Made by a program: the position numbers and the translations under genes. DNA of 42,181 nucleotides from contig NZ_SPKJ01000029.1 in assembly GCF_009866965.1 (NCBI RefSeq), positions 1 through 42,181 on the forward strand, written 5' to 3'. Positions 17,708 through 26,059 of the stretch are shown here, in pieces; the stretch's first letter is position 1; every line of letters begins with the position of its first letter. The stretch comes from Propylenella binzhouense (GTDB lineage Bacteria > Pseudomonadota > Alphaproteobacteria > Rhizobiales > Afifellaceae). The notes beneath the pieces were generated by a model. The model searched no databases. It was not told where the DNA came from and saw only the letters and a list, made by a program, of their open reading frames with translations.

Positions 17708-18196
17708 TTGGAAGAGGATCCCGGAGATGCCCTGGCGGGACGCCTGACCGCCGGGGGGCACGAGCTTCGCCAGCGCGTCTATTTCGAGGATACCGACTTC
17801 ACCGGCCTCGTCTACCACGCCCGCTACCTGCACTTCATGGAACGCGGCCGGTCGGACTATCTCCGTCTTCTCGGCATCAGGCATCTGGACCTCGCCGCGG
17901 ACGGCATCGCCTTCGTGGTGCGGCGGATGGAGATCGATTTCATGCGGCCCGCGCGGATCGACGACGTCCTGACGATCCGCACAGGACCGCGCGGCTGCAG
18001 CGGGGCGCGGCTCGAACTGGCGCAGTCGGTGCTCGGGGAGGGCAACCGCGTGCTCGTCTCCGCGCGCCTCGTCCTCGCCCTCATCGGCGCTGCGGGGCGG
18101 CCGGTACGCCTGCCCCCGGCGCTGCGCGCCGCCTTCACAGCCGCGCCTTCGCCGGACCGGGCGGATGCCGGATCTACTGCGGAAAGATCTGCATGA
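17708..18196 (+). CDS. ybgC: Acyl-CoA thioesterase YbgC (Tol-Pal associated)
   Basis: This 162-residue hot-dog-fold thioesterase carries YFEDTDFTGLVYHARYLHFM at about 25-44, with Asp30 as the expected catalytic residue. YbgC enzymes hydrolyse acyl-CoA or acyl-ACP thioesters at the inner membrane and regularly head the tol-pal cluster, as here. No ATG or GTG stands in frame before the conserved region, so TTG at 17708, 15 bases after the previous stop, is the best start. The end overlaps a small minus-strand frame by 23 bases. Confidence 0.87.
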   Translation: MEEDPGDALAGRLTAGGHELRQRVYFEDTDFTGLVYHARYLHFMERGRSDYLRLLGIRHLDLAADGIAFVVRRMEIDFMRPARIDDVLTIRTGPRGCSGARLELAQSVLGEGNRVLVSARLVLALIGAAGRPVRLPPALRAAFTAAPSPDRADAGSTAERSA

Positions 18197-18314
18197 CGAC
18201 GGCTTGATCGACGTTCTCAGGCTCGGCCGTATTCACGGCCGCGAAGGCCGTCGAGACGACCGCTGCCGTGGCCGCGACGAGGGCAAGTGCCGTCAGGCGC
18301 TCGATGATGTTCAT
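18174..18314 (-). CDS. Possible small secreted or membrane-anchored protein
   Basis: A 46-codon frame (MNIIERLTALALVAATAAVV then STAFAAVNTAEPENV) encodes a signal-peptide-like hydrophobic start with an AFA-A cleavage pattern and a short acidic tail. Third codon positions are mostly G or C, as in real genes here. No strong ribosome-binding site is seen, and the frame extends upstream to 18425. It converges on the end of ybgC. I do not recognise it, and it may not be a gene. Confidence 0.4.
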   Translation of the reverse strand: MNIIERLTALALVAATAAVVSTAFAAVNTAEPENVDQAVVMQIFPQ

Positions 18315-18406
18315 CTCCGGGCTCGCTTCCCGATTTCGTTGGAACCCAAAACGCCACGTAGATTCAAAGAGTTCCGCGGAATTTACGCTAGCCGGCTCAA
18401 GGTCCG

Positions 18407-18422
18407 CTAACGGCATGTTAAC
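18407..18422 (+). promoter_or_regulatory. Candidate CtrA box upstream of tolQ
   Basis: CTAA-N7-TTAAC matches the CtrA consensus at all but one base. It lies 122 bases before the tolQ start. A GANTC site of the CcrM methylase (GATTC, 18361-18365) is nearby. The rest of 18315-18544 holds no gene I can support. Confidence 0.45.
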
Positions 18423-18544
18423 CATGTGGTGTTGAAGTCACACCGTGTCGCATGCTGCACGGCGTCGGGCGCATGGTTCCCCGGGTCGCGCTTTCGACAC
18501 ATTCGCTGGCGACAAGCCGACAGACCGAATTCGGGCAGTTCTTC

Positions 18545-19261
18545 ATGAATCCTGACGTTGTCCAGACCGCCCTGGCCGCGCCGCCGGGCAGCTTTTCCTT
18601 GCTGGCTCTGTTCTGGCAGGCGCACATCGTCGTCAAGATCGTGATGATCGGCCTCGTGATCGCTTCCGTCTGGTGCTGGGCCATCATCATCGACAAGACG
18701 CTGCTCTTCGCGCGCTTCGCGCGGCAGCTCGACTCCTTCGAGAACGTGTTCTGGTCCGGGCAGTCGCTCGAGCAGCTCTACCAGCAGGTCTCGGCGCGCG
18801 AAGCCCACGGCATGGCCGCGCTCTTCGTCGCCGCGATGCGCGAGTGGAAGCGGACCTACGAATCCGGCGTCAAGACGCTTCAGGGGCTCGGCGCCCGCAT
18901 CGACAGGGTGATGGACGTGACGCTGGCGCGCGAGGTCGACCGCCTCGAGCGCCGCCTCCTCGTGCTCGCCACGGTCGGATCCGCCGCTCCGTTCATCGGC
19001 CTCTTCGGAACCGTGTGGGGCATCATGAGCGCCTTCCAGGCGATCGCCGCCTCCAAGAACACCAATCTCGCGGTGGTCGCTCCCGGCATCGCCGAAGCGC
19101 TCTTTGCCACCGCGCTCGGCCTGCTCGCCGCCATTCCGGCCGTCATGTTCTACAACAAGTTCGCCTCGCAGGTGACCCGGCTCACGATCCGGATGGAGGG
19201 CTTCTCCGACGAGTTCGCCGCGATCCTTTCGCGCCAGATCGACGAGCGGAGCGCCGCCTGA
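18545..19261 (+). CDS. tolQ: Tol-Pal system proton channel TolQ
   Basis: TolQ forms, with TolR, the proton-driven inner-membrane motor of Tol-Pal, which pulls in the outer membrane during division. The 238-residue product has three membrane segments. The first, in HIVVKIVMIGLVIASVWCWA, is at about 28-47; the others carry the GLFGTVWGIM motif and the final helix. The start at 18545 (MNPDVVQTAL) matches the family N-terminus. Its TGA shares a base with the tolR ATG. It is the first gene of tolQRAB after a 348-base gap from ybgC. Confidence 0.97.
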   Translation: MNPDVVQTALAAPPGSFSLLALFWQAHIVVKIVMIGLVIASVWCWAIIIDKTLLFARFARQLDSFENVFWSGQSLEQLYQQVSAREAHGMAALFVAAMREWKRTYESGVKTLQGLGARIDRVMDVTLAREVDRLERRLLVLATVGSAAPFIGLFGTVWGIMSAFQAIAASKNTNLAVVAPGIAEALFATALGLLAAIPAVMFYNKFASQVTRLTIRMEGFSDEFAAILSRQIDERSAA

Positions 19262-19710
19262 TGGACGCCGGGCTCGCCGCTCAGTCCTCCTCGGGCGGCC
19301 GGCGGCGCGTCCGCCGGCGGCACGTGCCGGTGGCGCAGATCAACGTGACGCCCATGGTCGACGTCATGCTGGTGCTGCTCATCATCTTCATGGTGGCCGC
19401 CCCGCTCCTGACGGTCGGGGTGCCGATCGACCTGCCCAAGACCGCCGCCAAGCCGCTCGAGAGCCAGACCGAGCCGATCACCGTCTCGATCGAGGCGAAC
19501 GGCAAGATCTTCCTGCAGGAAAACGAGGTGACGCCGGACCGGCTGGTGGCGACGCTGCAGGCCATCGCCAGGAACGGCACGGAACAGCGCATCTTCGTGC
19601 GCGGCGACAGGGCGGCGGATTACGGCACGATCATGCGCGTGATGGGCCAGCTCAACGCGGCTGGATACAACCAGATCGGCCTCGTCACCGTCGAGGACAC
19701 GGACGGGTGA
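19261..19710 (+). CDS. tolR: Tol-Pal system protein TolR
   Basis: This 149-residue protein has an Arg-rich cytoplasmic head, one membrane helix in INVTPMVDVMLVLLIIFMV (about 28-46) with the proton-carrying Asp34, and a periplasmic domain. It works with TolQ as a stator. The start overlaps the tolQ stop by one base. tolA begins three bases after its stop. Length is normal. Confidence 0.97.
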   Translation: MDAGLAAQSSSGGRRRVRRRHVPVAQINVTPMVDVMLVLLIIFMVAAPLLTVGVPIDLPKTAAKPLESQTEPITVSIEANGKIFLQENEVTPDRLVATLQAIARNGTEQRIFVRGDRAADYGTIMRVMGQLNAAGYNQIGLVTVEDTDG

Positions 19711-19713
19711 GCC

Positions 19714-20805
19714 ATGCGTGTCGGGCTCGGGGTTTCCATAGCCGGCCATCTGGCAATCCTGGCGATCGGGTTCGTGGCGTTTCCCGAAGCGCGGCCGTTC
19801 ACGGTCGACCCGATCGAGGCGCTGCCCGTCGAACTCGTGACGGTCTCCGACAAGACCGATCTCCTGCAGGGCGACAAGAAGGCGGAGAAGGCCCCGGACG
19901 AGAAGCCGCAGCCTAAGGCGACCGTCAAGGCGCCGCAGCCGGCTCCGAAGGCGGCCGAGAAGCCCGCCGAGAAGATCGTGGAAGCGGCGCGCGAGCCGGC
20001 TCCGCCGCCACCGCCGGAACCGGCGCCCAAGGTCGCAGAGAAGCCGCCCGCGCCCCCGCCGCCGGCGGAGCCCGAGCCGAAGCCGGTCCGCGACGTGATG
20101 AAGGAGGCGAGGCCCGAGCCGCCGAAACCGAAGCAGCTCGCCGCGCTGCCGAAGCCTCCCGAGGAGCCTGCCCCGAAGGCGGCCGAGCCAAAGCCGGCCG
20201 AAGCCAAGCCTGAACCGGAGCCTGCCGCCGCGGCGGAAGCTCCGCAGCCCCCCGCGGCGCCGCCGCGCAGCCGCCCGGCGCCGCCGAAGCAAATGGCCGA
20301 GGCGAAGCCGCAGCCGGCGAAGCCCGCAACGCCCGAGAAGCCGAAGGTCGTGGCGGAGGCGAAGCCGGACAAGCCGAAGTTCGACACGAACGACATCGCC
20401 GCGCTCCTCAACAAGCAGGAGGCGCAGGGCGGCGGCGATCCGAATCCGCGTCCCGAGCCGCAGACGCTCGGCTCGATCGACGGCCGGGCCGAGGCCGCCA
20501 TGACCCAGAGCGAGATCGAGGCGCTGAAGGCCATGCTCTACCGCTGCTGGAATCCGCCGCGCGGCGTCCGGGAGGCGGGTTCGCTGAGCGTGACGGTCGC
20601 GATCAGCCTTCTCCCGGACGGCAGCCTCGCCTCCGCACCCCGCGTCGTGAGCGGCGTTTTCGACAGCCTGTCGCAGATCGCGGCCGAGAGTGCGCTCCGC
20701 GCGGTCCAGGTCTGCGCGCCCTACACCATCCTTCCTTCCAACAAGTACGAGGCATGGCGGCAGATCGAGTTCACCTTCGATCCCCGCGAGATGCTCGGCG
20801 GATAA
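19714..20805 (+). CDS. tolA: Cell envelope integrity protein TolA
   Basis: TolA links the TolQR motor to Pal and TolB. The 363-residue protein has a single N-terminal membrane helix (about 5-22), a long Pro/Ala/Lys/Glu-rich domain (about 50-225) and a C-terminal domain. The C-terminal domain, from about residue 265, has a Cys in LYRCWNPP and another in VQVCAPY, like TolA/TonB C-terminal domains. The biased composition creates long false frames on the other strand. The gene follows tolR by three bases and is followed by tolB after 18 bases. Confidence 0.95.
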   Translation: MRVGLGVSIAGHLAILAIGFVAFPEARPFTVDPIEALPVELVTVSDKTDLLQGDKKAEKAPDEKPQPKATVKAPQPAPKAAEKPAEKIVEAAREPAPPPPPEPAPKVAEKPPAPPPPAEPEPKPVRDVMKEARPEPPKPKQLAALPKPPEEPAPKAAEPKPAEAKPEPEPAAAAEAPQPPAAPPRSRPAPPKQMAEAKPQPAKPATPEKPKVVAEAKPDKPKFDTNDIAALLNKQEAQGGGDPNPRPEPQTLGSIDGRAEAAMTQSEIEALKAMLYRCWNPPRGVREAGSLSVTVAISLLPDGSLASAPRVVSGVFDSLSQIAAESALRAVQVCAPYTILPSNKYEAWRQIEFTFDPREMLGG

Positions 20806-20823
20806 TCAGGAGCCCGGCACCCA

Positions 20824-22152
20824 ATGGCGCTTGCTGTGCGTTTCACAGTCTTTCTGCGTTCGATTCTCGTCGTGCTCGCCGCGGCGGCGGCGCTGGCGGC
20901 CACGCCCGCGGCCGCGCAGCTCAAGGTCGACATCACGCGCGGCAACGTCCAGCCGATGCCGATCGCGATTCCGCCCTTCGTCGGCGCCGCGGGCTCGGTC
21001 GACGAGCTTAGCCGGAACGTCTCGGGCGTGATCACGGCCGACCTGAAGCGCTCGGGCCTGTTCGCGCCGCTCGACCCGGCGGGCTTCGTCGATCCGGTGG
21101 TGCCGCCGAGCGCGATGCCGAACTTCGTGAACTGGCGGCCGCTCAACGCGCAGGCGCTCGTCTCCGGCGCCGTGACCGCGATGCCGGACGGACGGCTCAT
21201 GGCCGAATACCGGCTCTGGGACATCTTCTCCGGCCAGCAGCTCACCGGCCAGCAATTCTACGCGAGCCCGAACAGCTGGCGCCGGATCGCCCACATCATC
21301 GCCGATTCGATCTACGAGCGCCTGACCGGCGAGAAGGGCTATTTCGACACCCGCATCGCCTTCGTCGACGAGACCGGCAGCAAGTCGCAGCGCGTGAAGC
21401 GGCTCGCGATCATGGACCAGGACGGCGCCAATGTCCGCTTCCTGACGGACGGGCGCGACCTCGTCCTCACGCCGCGCTTCGCGCCGGCGCGCCAGGAGAT
21501 CACCTACGCCTCGCTCAACGGCCAGCAATGGCACGTCTACCTGCTCAACATCGAATCGGGCCAGCGCGAACTGATCGGCAACTTCCCGAACATGGCCTTC
21601 AGTCCGCGCTTCTCGCCGGACGGCCAGCAGATCGTGTTCTCGCTGCAGCAGGGCGGCAACGCCAACCTCTACAGGATGGACCTGAGGACGCGGCAGCTCA
21701 CGCGGCTCACCGATTCGCCTTCGATCGACACGGCGCCCTGCTATTCGCCGGACGGCAGCCAGATCGCGTTCGAATCGGATCGCGGCGGCCAGCAGCAGCT
21801 CTACGTGATGAGCGCCGCTGGCGGGCCGGCGCAGCGCATCAGCTTCGGGCCGGGCCGCTACGGCACGCCGGTCTGGTCGCCGCGCGGCGACGTCATCGCC
21901 TTCACCAAGCAGGACGGCGGGCAGTTCAAGATCGGCGTGATCCGGCCGGACGGCTCCGGGGAGCGGATCCTCACCGAGGGCTTCCACAATGAGGGGCCGA
22001 CCTGGGCGCCGAACGGACGCGTGCTCATGTTCTTCCGCGACCAGGGCGGCGGGCCGCAGCTCTGGTCGGTCGACCTCACCGGCTACAACGAGCAGCGCGT
22101 GCCGACGCCGAACTTCGCCTCCGACCCGGCCTGGTCGCCGCTGCTGAACTGA
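20824..22152 (+). CDS. tolB: Tol-Pal system periplasmic protein TolB
   Basis: This 442-residue protein has a Sec signal peptide (about 1-33, ending AAA before QLKVDITRG), an N-terminal domain and a six-bladed beta-propeller. The propeller shows repeats such as [28 protein letters not shown] and [11 protein letters not shown]. TolB binds Pal and is released by TolA. It ends tolQRAB here with a terminator directly after it; pal, normally the next gene, is 9.8 kb away at 31935. Confidence 0.97.
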   Translation: MALAVRFTVFLRSILVVLAAAAALAATPAAAQLKVDITRGNVQPMPIAIPPFVGAAGSVDELSRNVSGVITADLKRSGLFAPLDPAGFVDPVVPPSAMPNFVNWRPLNAQALVSGAVTAMPDGRLMAEYRLWDIFSGQQLTGQQFYASPNSWRRIAHIIADSIYERLTGEKGYFDTRIAFVDETGSKSQRVKRLAIMDQDGANVRFLTDGRDLVLTPRFAPARQEITYASLNGQQWHVYLLNIESGQRELIGNFPNMAFSPRFSPDGQQIVFSLQQGGNANLYRMDLRTRQLTRLTDSPSIDTAPCYSPDGSQIAFESDRGGQQQLYVMSAAGGPAQRISFGPGRYGTPVWSPRGDVIAFTKQDGGQFKIGVIRPDGSGERILTEGFHNEGPTWAPNGRVLMFFRDQGGGPQLWSVDLTGYNEQRVPTPNFASDPAWSPLLN

Positions 22153-22180
22153 CGGGATCGCGCGCGCAGTGAGCAGAAAG

Positions 22181-22211
22181 AAGGGGCGCCGGCCCGGCCG
22201 ACGCCCCTTTT
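22181..22211. terminator. Bidirectional terminator between tolB and trcR
   Basis: A 13-base stem with one mismatch (22181-22193 with 22197-22209) is bordered by TTTT on the plus strand. An AAGAA run on the other side gives a shorter T-rich tail on the minus strand. It ends tolB and probably trcR, which converge here. Confidence 0.8.
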
Positions 22212-22240
22212 GATTGGCCTCGTCCGCCCGTGTGTGCGGC

Positions 22241-22936
22241 TCAGAGGTCCTCGCTCTTCAGCGACTTCAGCTTCGCAAACACGGATTCCGGATCGATGTC
22301 CGGCTCCCGCCGCGGCTCTTCGCGGTCGAAATCGAGGAAGCCTTCGCCCTTCCGGCCCTGGGTCTCCTCCGCCGGCAGCAGGCGCGCGCCCTCCGGCTCG
22401 GCCGGAAGCGGCTGCGCGCGCGCGGCCTTGCGGACCTCCATGTCCAGCTCGAGCTGGGAGCAGAGGCCGAGCGTCACCGGATCGATCGGCGTGAGCTGAT
22501 TGGAATTCCAGTGGGTCCGGTCGCGGATCGACTGGATGGTCGGCTTGGTGGTGCCGACGAGCCGCATCACCTGCGCGTCTTTCAGCTCCGGATGGTTCCG
22601 GACCAGCCACAGGATGGCGTTCGGGCGGTCCTGGCGCTTGGAGACGGGCGTGTAGCGCGGGCCGCGCCGCTTCTGCTCGGGCACGCGCACCTTCGATTCC
22701 TGCAGCTTCATGCGGTAGTCGGGATCGGCTTCCGCCTTGGCGATCTCCTCGCGCGTGAGCTGGCCCGTCAGCACCGGGTCCATGCCCTTGATACCCTGCG
22801 CCGAATCGCCGTCCGCGATCGCCTTCACCTCGAGCGGGTGCAGGCGGCAGAACGAGGCGATCTGGTCGAAGGTCAACGACGTGTTGTCGACAAGCCAGAC
22901 GGCGGTCGCCTTCGGCATGAGCGGCATGGTCGTCAT
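22241..22936 (-). CDS. trcR: TrcR-type cell cycle transcriptional regulator (DUF1013)
   Basis: This 231-residue soluble protein matches DUF1013, the family of the alphaproteobacterial regulator TrcR. The N-terminal part KATAVWLVDNTSLTFDQIAS and the central ILWLVRNHPELKDAQVMRLV and GTTKPTIQSIRDRTHWN look like helix-turn-helix-related segments. The tail is charged and less ordered. AGGAGGG lies six bases before the ATG at 22936, which decides the start over two internal ATGs. A sigma-70 promoter stands at 23011-23039. It is expected to act on transcription during the cell cycle; targets are not readable here. Confidence 0.85.
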   Translation of the reverse strand: MTTMPLMPKATAVWLVDNTSLTFDQIASFCRLHPLEVKAIADGDSAQGIKGMDPVLTGQLTREEIAKAEADPDYRMKLQESKVRVPEQKRRGPRYTPVSKRQDRPNAILWLVRNHPELKDAQVMRLVGTTKPTIQSIRDRTHWNSNQLTPIDPVTLGLCSQLELDMEVRKAARAQPLPAEPEGARLLPAEETQGRKGEGFLDFDREEPRREPDIDPESVFAKLKSLKSEDL

Positions 22937-23010
22937 GTAAAACCCTCCTAACCGCTTCCCCGGCGGGCGGAGAAGCTGAAATCACGTCCAGTTTGACGGG
23001 AATTGCCCTT

Positions 23011-23039
23011 GTTATAGGCGCGGGCAAGGCCTGCCGCAA
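23011..23039 (-). promoter_or_regulatory. Sigma-70-type promoter of trcR
   Basis: On the minus strand, TTGCGG (23039-23034), 17 bases and TATAAC (23016-23011) fit the housekeeping consensus. Transcription would start near 23004, about 70 bases before the trcR start. Confidence 0.6.
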
Positions 23040-23138
23040 GGAAGAGGGCCGGGGTCGCCACGCAGCAGGGATCGCCCCGCGCCAATTTCGCCGGAGGCGG
23101 ACCGCGGCACAGCCGGCGTGTCTCGTCGAACCGGCGTG

Positions 23139-24185
23139 CTACCCGTCGTCGCCGCCATCGGCGAAAAGGCCGAACTGCGAGGCGGACCGAAGCTGCGGCG
23201 CGGCCAGTCCGAGATGATCGAACGCCTTCGGCGTCAGCAGCCGCCCGCGGGGCGTGCGCTGCATGAAGCCCTGCTGGATGAGATAGGGCTCGACAATGTC
23301 CTCGATCGCGTCGCGCGGCTCCGAGAGGGCGGCGGAGATGGTTTCGATGCCCACGGGGCCGCCCCCGAAATGGCCGGCGATCAGTTCGAGATACCTGCGG
23401 TCAAGCGAATCCAGACCTTGCCGGTCCACCTCGAGCGCGGTGAGCGCCCTGTCGGCGATCGCGCTCGTGATCTCGCTCGCCTTCTCGACGGCCGCGAAGT
23501 CGCGCACGCGGCGGAGGAGGCGGTTGGCGATGCGCGGCGTTCCGCGCGCGCGGCGCGCGATCTCGGCCGCACCCTCCTCGGTGATCGGGGCGCCGAGGAG
23601 CCGGGCGCCGCGCCGCACGATCTGCTCCAGCTCGGAATGCTCGTAGAATTCGAGCCGGACGGGAATGCCGAAGCGGTCCCTGAGCGGCGTGGTGAGGAGG
23701 CCCAGGCGCGTGGTGGCTCCGACCAGGGTGAACCTCGCGAGATCGATCCTCACCGAGCGGGCCGCCGGTCCCTCGCCGATGATGAGATCGAGCTGGAAAT
23801 CCTCCATGGCCGGATAGAGGATCTCCTCGACCGCCGGGCTCAGGCGGTGGATCTCGTCGATGAAGAGCACGTCGCGCTCCTCGAGATTGGTGAGGAGCGC
23901 CGCGAGGTCTCCGGCCTTGGCGATCACCGGGCCGGAGGTTGCGCGGAAGTTCACGCCGAGCTCGCGCGAGACGATCTGGGCGAGCGTGGTCTTGCCGAGG
24001 CCCGGCGGTCCGACGAAGAGGACGTGATCGAGCGCCTCCTTCCGCGTCCGCGCCGCCTCGATGAAGACCTGGAGGTTGGCGCGGGCGCGCGCCTGGCCCA
24101 CGAAGTCGGCGAGCCGCTGCGGCCTGAGCGTCGGGTCGTGGTCATCCTCGCGCTCGGCACCCGAGACCAGTCGGGCGGGGCTCAC
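23139..24185 (-). CDS. ruvB: Holliday junction branch migration helicase RuvB
   Basis: RuvB is the AAA+ motor that, guided by RuvA, moves Holliday junctions. The product is 348 residues: Walker [10 protein letters not shown], Walker B FIDEIHR, sensor 1 in [18 protein letters not shown], an arginine in [17 protein letters not shown], and a C-terminal winged helix. The frame is open much further upstream, but the GTG at 24185 is chosen because it overlaps the ruvA stop (GTGA) and matches the family N-terminus. It is the last gene of the ruvC-vapB-vapC-ruvA-ruvB run. Confidence 0.96.
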   Translation of the reverse strand: MSPARLVSGAEREDDHDPTLRPQRLADFVGQARARANLQVFIEAARTRKEALDHVLFVGPPGLGKTTLAQIVSRELGVNFRATSGPVIAKAGDLAALLTNLEERDVLFIDEIHRLSPAVEEILYPAMEDFQLDLIIGEGPAARSVRIDLARFTLVGATTRLGLLTTPLRDRFGIPVRLEFYEHSELEQIVRRGARLLGAPITEEGAAEIARRARGTPRIANRLLRRVRDFAAVEKASEITSAIADRALTALEVDRQGLDSLDRRYLELIAGHFGGGPVGIETISAALSEPRDAIEDIVEPYLIQQGFMQRTPRGRLLTPKAFDHLGLAAPQLRSASQFGLFADGGDDG

Positions 24186-24796
24186 CGGGCAAGCTCCTTG
24201 AGGCCGAGGCGGATGAGCTGGGCAGTGTCGGCATGGTCGCCCGCCGCTTGGATCGCGGCCGCGACGGCCGCCGAAGCCTGCGCCTGCTGGTAGCCGAGGT
24301 TCACGAGCGCGGACACCGCGTCGCTCGCGGGAAGCGGCAGCGCTTCCGCGCCGGCCTGGGGCAGGCGGGCGAGACCGAGGCCGGCTTCGGAGAAGGCCGG
24401 CGCGCGGTCCTTGAGCTCCGCGCAGATCCGCGCCGCCACCTTCGGCCCGACGCCCGGCGCGCGTGCGATCATCGCCTTGTCCTGATGGGCGATCGCGGAG
24501 GCGAACTCGGCCGCCGAGAGCGTGCCGAGCACGGCAAGCGCCACCTTGCTGCCGACGCCCTGGACCGTCACCAGGAGCCGATACCAGTCGCGTTCGGCTT
24601 CCGACATGAAGCCGATCAGCCGGATCTGGTCCTCCCGGAAGACCGTCTCGACGAAAAGGGTCGCCGCCGCTCCGGCCTGAGGCAGGTCCCGCAGAGTCCG
24701 CGCCGAGCACTGCACCTGATAGCCGACGCCGTGCACGTCCAGGATCACCCAGTCAGAACCCGAGGAATCGACGATGCCCTTCAGCTTGCCGATCAT
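24182..24796 (-). CDS. ruvA: Holliday junction DNA-binding protein RuvA
   Basis: RuvA binds four-way junctions as a tetramer and loads RuvB. The 204-residue product begins [10 protein letters not shown] and has the OB-fold N-terminal domain, helix-hairpin-helix motifs ([16 protein letters not shown] and [16 protein letters not shown]) and a C-terminal domain that binds RuvB. Its start overlaps the vapC stop by four bases (ATGA), and its stop overlaps the ruvB start by four. Translation of ruvA is therefore probably coupled to the toxin gene before it. Confidence 0.96.
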   Translation of the reverse strand: MIGKLKGIVDSSGSDWVILDVHGVGYQVQCSARTLRDLPQAGAAATLFVETVFREDQIRLIGFMSEAERDWYRLLVTVQGVGSKVALAVLGTLSAAEFASAIAHQDKAMIARAPGVGPKVAARICAELKDRAPAFSEAGLGLARLPQAGAEALPLPASDAVSALVNLGYQQAQASAAVAAAIQAAGDHADTAQLIRLGLKELAR

Positions 24797-25203
24797 GGAT
24801 GCGTGTCCGGCGCTATGATGTCGAGGTCCGGGAAATAGGCGCGGTAGCGCCGCGCATCGCGCGTCAGGAGCCGGTGACCCTTCACCGCCGCATGGGCGCC
24901 GATGAGGAAATCCGGCAGCGTGCGCTCGCGCATCCCGCCGCTGCGGCGGTAGCGGGCATGCGCCTGACCCGCGCGGAACGCAGCTTCCCAGGGAGTCTGC
25001 TCCCTCGTCAGCCTCGCGAATGCGGCCGCTTCGTAGGCATCCTCGTCCAGGAAGTGCATGGAGGTCTCGGCCAGCACGATCGGATTGATGATGATCTCCC
25101 CGAGATCCGCCGCTTCAGCCAAGCGTGCCGCGGACCATTCGCTCCAGACCTCGGCCATTTCGATGACGTCGATGAGGACGTTCGAGTCAACGAGGGTCGA
25201 CAT
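24793..25203 (-). CDS. vapC: PIN-domain ribonuclease toxin (VapC-like)
   Basis: This 136-residue PIN-domain protein has the acidic active-site residues in order: Asp in [10 protein letters not shown] near the start, Glu in [10 protein letters not shown], Asp in [10 protein letters not shown] and Asp in LLTRDARRY. VapC toxins cut tRNA or rRNA until neutralised by VapB. Its start overlaps the end of vapB by 17 bases, and its stop overlaps ruvA by four, placing a toxin in the middle of the ruv operon. The target RNA is unknown. Confidence 0.88.
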   Translation of the reverse strand: MSTLVDSNVLIDVIEMAEVWSEWSAARLAEAADLGEIIINPIVLAETSMHFLDEDAYEAAAFARLTREQTPWEAAFRAGQAHARYRRSGGMRERTLPDFLIGAHAAVKGHRLLTRDARRYRAYFPDLDIIAPDTHP

Positions 25204-25456
25204 CGTCGAACGGTCCGCGCGTCAGGTCCATGATCTCGTCCGCGGAGAGGCCCGACTTCCGATACTTCTGCCCGGCCTCGCGCAGCAGCCGGACGAGGCG
25301 CTGCCCCTTCGTCTCGCCTTCCAGCGCCGGCTCGACCTTCACGAGCCGCACGCCATCGTCCCCGAGCACGAAATCCACTTCCGAGCCGGGCCCGATCCCG
25401 AGCTTCTCCCGGACCCGCTTCGGTACCGTCACCTGGCTCTTCTCGGTCAGTCGCAT
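25187..25456 (-). CDS. vapB: AbrB-family antitoxin (VapB-like)
   Basis: This 89-residue protein has an N-terminal AbrB/SpoVT swapped-hairpin DNA-binding domain (MRLTEKSQVTVPKRVREKLG then IGPGSEVDF). Its C-terminal tail ([17 protein letters not shown]) should wrap the toxin. The start at 25456 is supported by GAGG eight bases upstream and the domain N-terminus; an ATG at 25486 is less likely. A palindrome directly before the gene (25459-25479) suggests that it represses its own transcription. Confidence 0.86.
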   Translation of the reverse strand: MRLTEKSQVTVPKRVREKLGIGPGSEVDFVLGDDGVRLVKVEPALEGETKGQRLVRLLREAGQKYRKSGLSADEIMDLTRGPFDDVDPR

Positions 25457-25458
25457 GG

Positions 25459-25479
25459 GTAATACCTCGCGCGTATTAC
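25459..25479 (-). promoter_or_regulatory. Palindromic operator before vapB
   Basis: A perfect inverted repeat, GTAATAC-N7-GTATTAC, stands three bases upstream of the vapB ATG and includes its ribosome-binding sequence in the spacer. AbrB-type antitoxins bind such AT-rich palindromes in a GC-rich genome. Binding could block both transcription and, in the RNA as a hairpin, translation. Confidence 0.6.
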
Positions 25480-25510
25480 TTCGCACGGCGACAAGAACAG
25501 GTCAAGAACA

Positions 25511-26014
25511 TCAGGCGAGCAGCTTCAGCCTGTCGCCGGCGCCGCGATGATGGGCGTGACAGATGGCGATGGCGAGCGCGTCGGCCGCATCGTCGCTGTC
25601 GTAGCGCGCCTTCGGCAGCAGCACCGAGACCATCATCTTCACCTGGGCCTTGGCACCGTGGCCGGCCCCGACGACGGCCTTCTTCACCATGTTGGGGGCG
25701 TATTCGGCGACGGCGAGGCCGGCGCGTGCAGGCACCAGCATGGCGATGCCGCGCGCCTGGCCAAGCTTCAGCGTCGCTCCCGCGTCGCGGTTCACGAAGG
25801 TCGCCTCGACTGCGGCCTCGTCCGGACGGAATTCGGCGATCATCCGCTCGAGCCCGTCATGAAGCTGGCGGAGCCGCTCCGCGAGAGGGGCGTCGCCGTC
25901 GCTCGTCACGGTACCGGCAGCGACGAAGGCGAGCCGGGAGCCTGAGCTTTCCACGATTCCCCAGCCGGTGCGGCGCAGGCCCGGGTCGATCCCGACGATC
26001 CGAATCACATGCAT
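25511..26014 (-). CDS. ruvC: Crossover junction endodeoxyribonuclease RuvC
   Basis: RuvC cuts Holliday junctions symmetrically. The 167-residue product has the RNase H-like acidic residues: Asp in [12 protein letters not shown] near the start, Glu in VEATFVN, and the pair in [13 protein letters not shown] near the end. It lies 54 bases upstream of vapB in the same direction. In most relatives ruvA follows directly, so vapBC is an insertion into this operon. Confidence 0.96.
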   Translation of the reverse strand: MHVIRIVGIDPGLRRTGWGIVESSGSRLAFVAAGTVTSDGDAPLAERLRQLHDGLERMIAEFRPDEAAVEATFVNRDAGATLKLGQARGIAMLVPARAGLAVAEYAPNMVKKAVVGAGHGAKAQVKMMVSVLLPKARYDSDDAADALAIAICHAHHRGAGDRLKLLA

Positions 26015-26059
26015 GCGCCACGATAGGCGAGGGCGCAGCCCGGTGCGAGCCGGCCGGCC

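Noticed and set aside
19900-20350. Tandem DNA repeat in tolA
   Set aside because: The region is low-complexity coding for the TolA stalk, with no regular repeat unit at the DNA level.
19150-20534. Two long minus-strand frames opposite tolR and tolA, one Arg/Leu-rich and one Gly/Ser/Phe-rich
   Set aside because: They are the complement of the Pro/Ala/Lys/Glu-rich TolA domain; the repetitive look comes from TolA codons.
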